NCBI GenBank assembly: GCA_934623545.1
Contig: CAKTVN010000036.1
Location: forward strand, 1-11,198
DNA from: an uncultured Oscillospiraceae bacterium
GTDB lineage: Bacteria; Bacillota; Clostridia; Oscillospirales; Oscillospiraceae
Direction of reading: 5' to 3'
Length of the DNA stretch: 11,198 bases
Shown here piece by piece: positions 1 to 4,977 of the stretch. How positions within the stretch are numbered: position 1 is the stretch's first letter; the number at the start of each line of letters is the position of its first letter. Under the pieces are notes generated by a model that was given only the letters and a program-made list of their open reading frames with translations, was not told the origin of the DNA and did no database searches. A program made the position numbers and the translations under genes.

Positions 1-264
1 GCCCATGATGATCCATGGACGGTATTTGCCGCCCTTGAGCTGCGCCTTATCGATCACGATGCCGGAAGCGAGCATGGTCGCTACCTCGACCCACTGCACG
101 GCAGAATAGATCGCCGCGGCAGTCAGCATCGGCAGGCACAGCACGTCCGTCAGATAGTACATAAGGTAATACGCGACAAGGAAGTTGAAAAAGGTGAAGC
201 CGAACTCACCGAGACCGTAGCCGTAGGAAAACAGCTTGCTGATTGTTTTCTTCTGTGCCGCCAT
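1..264 (-). CDS. GPH-family sugar/cation symporter, N-terminal part (gene runs off left edge)
   Basis: The 88 codons in the window encode the N-terminus of a glycoside-pentoside-hexuronide (GPH) type major facilitator transporter of the cytoplasmic membrane. After a short basic start (MAAQKKTISK) come two hydrophobic segments at about residues 18-38 and 48-70. They are followed by the family's cytoplasmic loop signature, an acidic residue then G-G-K-Y-R-P-W (about residues 72-84). The ATG at 264 is preceded by TAGGAGGATC on the minus strand (271-280), a strong ribosome binding site. It is the last visible gene of the leftward methyltransferase operon, 100 bp after a full-length paralogue. The two share the pattern FLAYY/N..FYLT.VL.L but are clearly diverged, so they may take up different substrates or form a pair. 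The substrate cannot be told from sequence. The C-terminal part lies outside the window. Confidence 0.85.
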   Translation of the reverse strand, partial: MAAQKKTISKLFSYGYGLGEFGFTFFNFLVAYYLMYYLTDVLCLPMLTAAAIYSAVQWVEVATMLASGIVIDKAQLKGGKYRPWIIMG

Positions 265-273
265 GGAATCGAT

Positions 274-279
274 CCTCCT
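274..279 (-). promoter_or_regulatory. Ribosome binding site of the second transporter
   Basis: On the minus strand this reads TAGGAG within TAGGAGGATC, placed about ten bases upstream of the ATG at 264. It fixes the start of the partial transporter. Confidence 0.75.
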
Positions 280-295
280 AAAATACGGCGATTTT

Positions 296-334
296 ACCGC
301 TGCGGCAGCGGTACAGGGGAACTGCACCGCTGCC
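296..334 (-). other. Overlapping alternative hairpins between the two transporter genes
   Basis: The 100-bp gap between the transporters holds three related segments that can pair in two mutually exclusive ways. Segment 304-312 can pair with 326-334 over 9 bp (GGCAGCGGT with ACCGCTGCC), extended by CAG/CTG at 314-316 and 322-324. Alternatively, 296-302 can pair with 306-312 over 7 bp with a CGG loop. Neither form is followed by a U-run in the leftward transcript, so a simple intrinsic terminator is unlikely. The structure lies about 20 bases upstream of the ribosome binding site of the second transporter. It could act as an RNA-processing or stability element that sets relative expression, or as a switch; the role is inference. 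Confidence 0.5.
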
Positions 335-364
335 GGTTCGATTTTTGCGGGTCAGCAGAACGTG

Positions 365-1723
365 TTATGCGTTCTTGGCTGCCTTCTGAGCGGCACGCTC
401 GGCTCTCCAGGCGTCGAGCTCCTTCTCATCGATGTGATAGAAGATGAAGATCAGAGCGGAGAGGACGCAGACCGCTGCGGGCGCGAACGCCATGAGGTAG
501 GTGATGGAATTGATCATCTTTTCGGTGATCTGGACCGTTGCGTCATAGCCGATCGCAACCAGTGCGAAGGAGCAGACGGTCGCGGACAGGGCGGAACCGA
601 AGCGGATGGTCGTGCCGGAGATCGACTGGATCATGGCACGGTTGTCGGTGCCGTACTTCATCAGATTGTAGTCCGCAATGTCGTTTGCGAAGACCGGGAT
701 CAGCATACCGCCGACAACGCTGAAGCAGCCGATGGCGACACGCAGGATGAGGAACGGAATGGAGGTGCGACCGATGAATGCGATCAGCATATAGAGGATG
801 CCGGTGAGGATGGAGAAGTAGACAAATGCGCGCTTCTTGCCCATCTTATCGCAGATGATCTTGCTGAGCCATGCGCCGATCAGACCGGCGACGGAGCCCG
901 CGGTGACTGCGGTGCTGAGGATGACGGGATCCTGAAGGACGTACTGGGTGAAGTATGCCAGCAGCGTCATAAAGAAGCCTATGTGCATATTGTTGAGGAT
1001 CATGGCGAAGAAGAACGGGATCGTGGGACCGGTCATTGCCTTCAGGAAGCCGCCCTTGACCTTTTCCTTCTTCTGCGCGGCGACGACAGGCTCGGAGCCG
1101 TTGTCGAAGTTTCTGGTCAGCGAGAACATACCGATCGTGCCGACTACGATGAACAGACCGTAGACCAGCGCGGTCCAGGTGTAGCTGTCGCCGACAGCCT
1201 TCATGATGAAGGGGTTGACGACGCCATAGATCAGACCGCCGAGGGTGCTGCCCTGCTGGGCGACCATCGCGAGGCTGTTGGCGTCAGCGGCAGTCGTGCT
1301 CATAGGACCGACCAGGGAGCGCTCTGCGACCCAGAGGGTGTTGTAGCCGATGGACTGGATGACGAACATCACGACGAACAGTGCGCCGGCTACGCCCTGG
1401 GAGAGACCGAAGTTTGCAAACAGCAGCGTGAACGTGATGCCGACGACGATGCCGCCGATGACCGTCCAGGTGCGGAATTTGCCGGATTTGAAGGTGAACT
1501 TTTCAATGATGGCGCCAGCCAGGAGCATCGTGACAACGTTGCCCCAGACGGAGAGCGTATTCACGACGGCGGAGATCTGCGTGCTGAGCTGTAGAACATT
1601 GGTTAGATAAAAGAGGCGGTTGTATGCCAGGAACATCAGATAGAAGGTGTTCAGGAACATACCGAAGAAGCCATAAAGCAGGATCTGGCTCTTCTTCAGA
1701 CCTTGAGGCTTTAATTCACTCAT
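365..1723 (-). CDS. GPH-family sugar/cation symporter-like MFS transporter
   Basis: A 452-residue polytopic membrane protein with about twelve hydrophobic segments, the normal length for the GPH branch of the major facilitator superfamily. Members are cation-linked symporters of glycosides and similar small solutes. The loop after the second pair of helices carries a GPH-like signature, E-K-F-T-F-K-S-G-K-F-R-T-W at about residues 74-86. A short charged tail (about 430-452, Ala/Lys rich) is cytoplasmic. An in-frame ATG at 1744 would add seven residues, but the ATG at 1723 has AAAGGAAG (1730-1737) at good distance and is preferred. The gene follows the 48-residue protein by 51 bp and precedes a paralogue by 100 bp, in the same operon as corrinoid methyltransferases. 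It therefore most likely imports the methyl donor, or the sugar-linked form of it. The actual solute is unknown. Confidence 0.88.
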   Translation of the reverse strand: MSELKPQGLKKSQILLYGFFGMFLNTFYLMFLAYNRLFYLTNVLQLSTQISAVVNTLSVWGNVVTMLLAGAIIEKFTFKSGKFRTWTVIGGIVVGITFTLLFANFGLSQGVAGALFVVMFVIQSIGYNTLWVAERSLVGPMSTTAADANSLAMVAQQGSTLGGLIYGVVNPFIMKAVGDSYTWTALVYGLFIVVGTIGMFSLTRNFDNGSEPVVAAQKKEKVKGGFLKAMTGPTIPFFFAMILNNMHIGFFMTLLAYFTQYVLQDPVILSTAVTAGSVAGLIGAWLSKIICDKMGKKRAFVYFSILTGILYMLIAFIGRTSIPFLILRVAIGCFSVVGGMLIPVFANDIADYNLMKYGTDNRAMIQSISGTTIRFGSALSATVCSFALVAIGYDATVQITEKMINSITYLMAFAPAAVCVLSALIFIFYHIDEKELDAWRAERAAQKAAKNA

Positions 1724-1774
1724 GTTTTTCTTCCTTTCTCTCATTACGTCAAAGTGTGTATGAATGCTTCGGGG

Positions 1775-1921
1775 TCACTGGCGCACCAGCGTCGAGATGA
1801 GGTTCATCACAAACGCCTCGCGCTGCGCGGTCGCTTCCGGGGGGATCGGCAGATTCAGCTCCTTCGCCAGATACTGCAAGCCTTCCGGATACTTTGTCAG
1901 GTCGACCTTTTGTTCTTCCAT
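1775..1921 (-). CDS. 48-residue conserved-position small protein of unknown function
   Basis: A short open frame from ATG at 1921 to TGA at 1775 gives a 48-residue acidic to neutral soluble peptide. It starts MEEQKVDLTKYPEGLQYLA and has a central Leu-Pro-Ile-Pro-Pro stretch (about 24-28) and a C-terminal amphipathic helix-like part (about 33-47). It contains no Cys, no membrane segment and no signal peptide. Thirty-eight of 48 sense codons end in G or C, like the flanking genes, which supports real coding. It fits neatly between the UroD-fold methyltransferase (30 bp upstream) and the transporter (51 bp downstream). AAAGGAT lies upstream of the ATG, though about 12 bases away, which is rather far. 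I do not recognise a family. It could be a subunit or partner of the methyltransferase, or a regulator of the transporter. No function is assigned. Confidence 0.65.
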   Translation of the reverse strand: MEEQKVDLTKYPEGLQYLAKELNLPIPPEATAQREAFVMNLISTLVRQ

Positions 1922-1951
1922 AGCACTTTCAGATCCTTTCTTTTTGATTTA

Positions 1952-3127
1952 TTAAGGTCGGTATTCCCGGACAAAATCACAGACCGCTTTTACATTTTCA
2001 GGCTTTGCATCGTTGCGGAACGAGACCATCTTGTCCTGGCAGAGGATGAAACCGCCGTCATGACCAAGCTCGTCGCACAGACGCTTGGTGTAATCCACGC
2101 ATTCCTTCGCGGTGCCGTTGCCGAGGAGGCTCACGGGCATACCGCCGAGGATGGCACAGTTCGGAAGCTGCTTGCGGAGCTCGAACACATCGTCCTGCTC
2201 CGGATGCATGGTGATGATGCCCTTGGGATAATCCTTCAGATAGTCCCAGAAGCGGCTGCTGCTGCCCTCGAAGAACAGACGCACCGTCAGCTTCTTCTCT
2301 GCCAGAAGATCGAGCACTGCCTTCAGGTTCGGCCAGAGGAAGCGCTCAAACTGCTTCGGATTGAGGATCGTGTGGCAGAGCATGGTGATATCATAGTCAA
2401 AGCAGTAGTCCGGGTTCGGACCGGCGGATTTGCGCAGCGCCTCGAGACCGGGGTTGAAGTAGAGCTCATTGAGCGCGTCAATGGCTGCCTCGACCTTGGC
2501 GGGATCCTTGCGCATATCCAGAGAAAGCCCGCGGATGCCGCGGATGGTGTTGAACAGAAAGTCAAGACCGCAGTAGGTGAAGCCGTTGGTCGGGCAGGTG
2601 AACAGCGGAACGCCGTACTCGTCCTTCATCAGCTTTGTGATCCCCATGTGGTACTTGATGAACGCCATCTGCTCGTCAACAGCTTTCTGAACGTCGCTGA
2701 CCTTGACGGTGCCGTCCGCCCAGCAGGGATACTTCTTTGCCATGCCCTTCTCCCAGAAGAATTTCTTCGGGTCGGCGATCAGCTCGTCCAGCTCCTCGCG
2801 CTCGGCAAGCGCCTTGTCGAGATAGCTGACGGTCCCGGCTTCGTCGTTGACGATGTAGCTCGTGCCGCCGAGCGCGGCGGGGATGCGTATGGCGTTTCGA
2901 CCGCCATACTCAAAGATGGCGTCGAAGCCGTATTTCTCCTGATGCTGGCGGACGACCTTTTCCATGATGGAATAGTCGTTCATTGCCTCGGAGAGCTTAT
3001 ACTGCGAGTCGAGGATCTTCCATGTTACGAAGAAGGAAACGTGCGGGACACGCTCCGGCTTGACCTGCATGGAGCTTGCGTCGCGGATGAGTTTCAGTCG
3101 GTATTTTTCCAATTCCTGTGGAGTCAA
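1952..3127 (-). CDS. Uroporphyrinogen-decarboxylase-fold corrinoid methyltransferase (MtaA/CmuA-like superfamily)
   Basis: A 391-residue soluble TIM-barrel protein of the UroD superfamily, which outside haem synthesis contains methyltransferases that move methyl groups between a substrate or coenzyme and a corrinoid protein. Its place between a corrinoid protein and transporters argues for the methyltransferase role, probably substrate:corrinoid. Family landmarks are P-T-N-G-F at about 179-183, R-F-L-W-P-N-L (262-268), L-G-G-M-P-V-S-L-L-G-N-G-T (327-339) and the C-terminal G-G-F-I-L-C (358-363) followed by K-P-E-N-V-K-A-V. At the place where MtaA/MtbA enzymes have the zinc-binding His-x-Cys, this protein reads L-F-F-E-G (284-288), so the usual zinc pair is missing although Cys363 remains. 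The start is TTG at 3127, chosen because AGGAGGAG lies six bases before it. It could also be a methyltransferase with a different metal site or an enzyme with another activity. Confidence 0.78.
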   Translation of the reverse strand: MTPQELEKYRLKLIRDASSMQVKPERVPHVSFFVTWKILDSQYKLSEAMNDYSIMEKVVRQHQEKYGFDAIFEYGGRNAIRIPAALGGTSYIVNDEAGTVSYLDKALAEREELDELIADPKKFFWEKGMAKKYPCWADGTVKVSDVQKAVDEQMAFIKYHMGITKLMKDEYGVPLFTCPTNGFTYCGLDFLFNTIRGIRGLSLDMRKDPAKVEAAIDALNELYFNPGLEALRKSAGPNPDYCFDYDITMLCHTILNPKQFERFLWPNLKAVLDLLAEKKLTVRLFFEGSSSRFWDYLKDYPKGIITMHPEQDDVFELRKQLPNCAILGGMPVSLLGNGTAKECVDYTKRLCDELGHDGGFILCQDKMVSFRNDAKPENVKAVCDFVREYRP

Positions 3128-3133
3128 AGCAAT

Positions 3134-3141
3134 CTCCTCCT
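3134..3141 (-). promoter_or_regulatory. Ribosome binding site fixing a TTG start
   Basis: The minus strand reads AGGAGGAG here, six bases before TTG at 3127. No ATG or GTG lies closer, so the UroD-fold gene most probably begins with TTG. The next in-frame ATG is at residue 20 and would remove the conserved N-terminus. Confidence 0.7.
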
Positions 3142-3169
3142 ATTTTTGTGTTTGTGGCGGAACAGGGTC

Positions 3170-3811
3170 TCAGCCCGCCTTGCTCCATTCCTGACAAACG
3201 GAGACGGTCTTCTGCGGGCTGTGCGCCCACTCGTCCGCGCCGGTGATCTTCATGGCTTCTTCGCTGACGGGCGCGCCGCCGATGATGACCTTCACATCGT
3301 TGAGCCCGGCTGCCTTGAGCGCGTCGACCGTCTTCTTCATCGAGTCGATCGCGAGCGTCAGAACGCCGCTGAGCGCGACAATCTTGATGTTCTCCGCCTT
3401 GACGGTCTCCACGACCTTTTCCGCCGGGACGTCGATGCCGAGATCGATGACCTCGAAGCCGGCTGCCTCCAGCATGGAACGGACGATGTTCTTGCCGATG
3501 TCGTGCAGGTCGTCCTTGACGGTGCACAGCAGCATCTTTGTCTTGCTGCCGCTGCCGCCGTCACCGGTGACGAGCGCATCCTTGAGCATACCGACCGCCG
3601 TGGTCATGAGCTCGCCGGCGTAGATGAGGTCGCCGACGAAATACTCGCCGCTTTCAAAGCGCTGACCGACGATGTCCATGCCCTTCTGGCAGGCGTCCAT
3701 CGCAGACTGCGCCTGGGAGCCGCCGTCTGCCATGACCTCGTTCAGCATTTCCGTCATGGTGTCTTCGTCGAGATCGCCCATGGCTTCTGCCAATGCATCA
3801 AAATCTACCAT
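3170..3811 (-). CDS. Corrinoid (B12-binding) methyl-carrier protein, MtaC/MtbC/MttC type
   Basis: A 213-residue cytoplasmic protein that carries the methyl group on cobalt. Residues 1-85 form the helical B12-binding-2 cap (for example R-F-E-S-G-E-Y-F-V-G-D-L at 51-62). Residues 92-213 form the Rossmann-like cobalamin domain. The base-off/His-on motif DxHxxG is D101-L-H103-D-I-G106, with H103 the expected lower axial cobalt ligand. S148 (L-S-G-V-L-T) and the G178-G179 turn (I-I-G-G-A-P-V) are the other cobalamin contacts of the family. Length and domain order are complete. It is preceded by AGGGGG at 3821-3827 (plus-strand CCCCCT) and sits between the two methyltransferases it should serve. 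The substrate depends on the partner enzyme and cannot be read from this gene. Confidence 0.93.
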   Translation of the reverse strand: MVDFDALAEAMGDLDEDTMTEMLNEVMADGGSQAQSAMDACQKGMDIVGQRFESGEYFVGDLIYAGELMTTAVGMLKDALVTGDGGSGSKTKMLLCTVKDDLHDIGKNIVRSMLEAAGFEVIDLGIDVPAEKVVETVKAENIKIVALSGVLTLAIDSMKKTVDALKAAGLNDVKVIIGGAPVSEEAMKITGADEWAHSPQKTVSVCQEWSKAG

Positions 3812-3840
3812 TTGTAATTACCCCCTATGCAAGTGCTTGT

Positions 3841-3936
3841 GTTGTGGTTGGCTTGGGAACCGGTTGGTGGTGTTGGTTGTTCGAATGTACAAAACGTTTG
3901 GGAACGTTGGGAACACGATGGGATGTTGGGATGGGA
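3841..3936 (-). other. C-rich, G-poor intercistronic leader before the corrinoid gene
   Basis: The 125-bp gap between the DHPS-fold methyltransferase and the corrinoid gene is strongly skewed. Counted on the transcribed (minus) sense, positions 3936-3841 hold 40 C, 9 G, 29 A and 18 T in 96 bases. Such unstructured C-over-G tracts are what Rho-type termination sites look like. They can also serve as unstructured leaders that favour ribosome loading or RNA cleavage. No open frame or hairpin terminator was seen. Its function is inference, but the composition differs sharply from the flanking genes. Confidence 0.45.
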
Positions 3937-4749
3937 TTATTTCTTGGGAGCGCCGATCTTGCCCTGACGGTAGGCACGGTTGTACTTGCGTCCAGACTTG
4001 TCCTTGCAAGTCAGAGCCTCGCAGGCGTAGATGGTGCTCATCATGTCGATGCTGCACGGGTCGAGGATGGCGGAGTCGAGTCCCGCCTCCAGCGCGTATG
4101 CCATGCAGTTCGTGTTGATGTACTTCCGGGCGGGCATATTGAAGGAGATGTTGGAGATGGCGCCGGTCACCTTGACCTCGGGCGCGTACTCATGGATGCC
4201 GCGGATGCAGGTCTGGAAGTCCTCCATCGCGTTGGGAAGCGTCGCCAGCGCCATGACGCAGGGGTCGATGTGCAGGTTCTTCAGCGCGACGCCGTAATGG
4301 TCTGCCTTGTCGATGATACGCTTCGCGATGTCGATCTTCTTCTGGCTCTCGTAGGGAATGCCGCCCTGGTCGCAGGTCAGACCGATGACGTTCCAGTCGG
4401 TCCCGGCGATGAGCGGGAAGATGGTCTCGCACTTGTCGCCCTCTTCGTTGACGGAATTGACCATGCCGGGTCTTGCGACGCGACCTTCGTTCAGGATGCG
4501 GGCGAGCAGGTGTGCGTTCGGGCTGTCGATGCACAGCGGCGTCTCGGAGACGGACTGCATCAGATCGATCAGCCAGCACATGGTCTCATACTCGATCTCC
4601 GTCGCGGTGGACGGCGCACAGTCGAGGAAGTTTGCGCCAGCCTCGGTCTGGGCGATGGTGCGTTCCTTGATCAGCGCTTCGTTGTGGTCCGCGATCGCCT
4701 GCTTGATGGAAGGGATCGCGCCGTTGATTTTTTCACCAATGATGATCAT
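3937..4749 (-). CDS. Pterin-binding (DHPS-fold) methyltransferase, corrinoid:tetrahydrofolate type (AcsE/MtgA-like)
   Basis: A 270-residue single-domain TIM barrel of the dihydropteroate synthase/MeTr family, close in length to AcsE and MtgA. It is expected to move methyl groups between the corrinoid protein and tetrahydrofolate in the cytoplasm, feeding the folate branch of the Wood-Ljungdahl pathway. Visible pterin-site landmarks are the N-terminal I-I-G-E-K-I-N (3-9), C-I-D-S with D75, M-V-N-S-V with N98, I-D-P with D162, and G-A-I-S-N-I-S-F-N-M-P-A-R (196-208). N200 there matches the catalytic Asn region of AcsE-type enzymes. The first Asp motif reads L-D-C-A (42-45), where many relatives have D-x-N. 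It lacks the residues expected for folate synthesis context, and no folate genes are nearby. It is the first gene of the leftward operon, with GAGAGGTG before its ATG. Confidence 0.88.
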   Translation of the reverse strand: MIIIGEKINGAIPSIKQAIADHNEALIKERTIAQTEAGANFLDCAPSTATEIEYETMCWLIDLMQSVSETPLCIDSPNAHLLARILNEGRVARPGMVNSVNEEGDKCETIFPLIAGTDWNVIGLTCDQGGIPYESQKKIDIAKRIIDKADHYGVALKNLHIDPCVMALATLPNAMEDFQTCIRGIHEYAPEVKVTGAISNISFNMPARKYINTNCMAYALEAGLDSAILDPCSIDMMSTIYACEALTCKDKSGRKYNRAYRQGKIGAPKK

Positions 4750-4775
4750 TGTGTCAAAACACCTCTCTGTTCACG

Positions 4776-4792
4776 GCTGCCGGAAGGGCAGC
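4776..4792 (-). other. Small stem-loop in the leader of the leftward operon
   Basis: A 6-bp GC-rich stem (GCTGCC at 4776-4781 with GGCAGC at 4787-4792) with a 5-base loop lies in the roughly 60-base leader between the predicted transcript start and the ribosome binding site. There is no U-run after it. It may only stabilise the 5' end of the mRNA. Confidence 0.4.
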
Positions 4793-4804
4793 AAGTATAT
4801 GGAC

Positions 4805-4822
4805 TACCTGTATATACAAGTA
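4805..4822. promoter_or_regulatory. Probable GntR/UTRA operator palindrome
   Basis: TACCTGTATATACAAGTA is an 18-bp inverted repeat with one mismatched pair and a perfect 10-bp core TGTATATACA. Cores of the TTGTATATACAA kind are, from memory, known as operators of HutC/UTRA-branch GntR repressors such as TreR. The site overlaps the -10 box of the leftward promoter (4819-4824) and covers the expected transcript start, a typical repressor position. The only regulator gene in the locus is the GntR/UTRA protein at 7901-8626, so it is the likely binder. An 8-bp direct repeat, CAAGTATA, occurs at 4792-4799 and 4817-4824 and may mark a second weak half-site. Confidence 0.65.
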
Positions 4823-4847
4823 TAGCGCCTATGTGCGAATTTTGCAA
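4819..4847 (-). promoter_or_regulatory. Sigma-A promoter of the leftward methyltransferase/transporter operon
   Basis: On the minus strand the -35 box is TTGCAA (4847-4842) and the -10 box TATACT (4824-4819), separated by exactly 17 bases. Transcription should begin near 4812, inside the palindrome at 4805-4822, and leave a leader of about 60 bases before the ATG at 4749. Confidence 0.7.
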
Positions 4848-4921
4848 TCCGTCGGAAGCGACAAAAATCAACAGGAAAATTTGTTAGACATTCATATTTT
4901 CAAAGATCGCGCATTCCGTAC

Positions 4922-4950
4922 TTGATTCAAAACACGTCATCCGCTATGAT
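4922..4950 (+). promoter_or_regulatory. Sigma-A promoter of the rightward activator operon
   Basis: TTGATT (4922-4927) and TATGAT (4945-4950) are 17 bases apart. They are followed by the purine-rich ribosome binding site AAAGGCGGTG at 4960-4969 and the ATG at 4978. The short 5' leader of roughly 20 bases fits. The palindrome lies about 100 bp upstream and would not directly block this promoter. Confidence 0.65.
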
Positions 4951-4977
4951 AACAAAAGAAAAGGCGGTGCTTTTGGG

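Noticed and set aside
236..1594. A 452-codon open frame on the plus strand opposite the transporter
   Set aside because: The translation is a Gly/Asp/Glu/Arg-rich shadow, while the minus strand gives a clear twelve-helix transporter with a good ribosome binding site.
1952..3127. True haem-pathway uroporphyrinogen decarboxylase (hemE)
   Set aside because: No haem genes are nearby, the usual N-terminal substrate motif of HemE was not seen, and the operon is of corrinoid methyl-transfer type.
1754..3817. A very long open frame on the plus strand opposite the small protein, UroD-fold and corrinoid genes
   Set aside because: It is antisense to three well-supported genes, has no domain signature and no ribosome binding site, and is rich in residues typical of the reverse complement of GC-rich coding DNA.
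4061..4749. Folate-biosynthesis dihydropteroate synthase
   Set aside because: The DHPS fold is shared, but the G-A-I-S-N-I-S motif, single-domain length and corrinoid neighbours fit a methyltransferase. No other folate synthesis gene is nearby.
4750..4977. A cobalamin riboswitch or T-box in the divergent control region
   Set aside because: Only a 6-bp stem-loop and a protein-type palindrome are visible. No B12-box-like conserved core or specifier loop was recognised, and both leaders are short.
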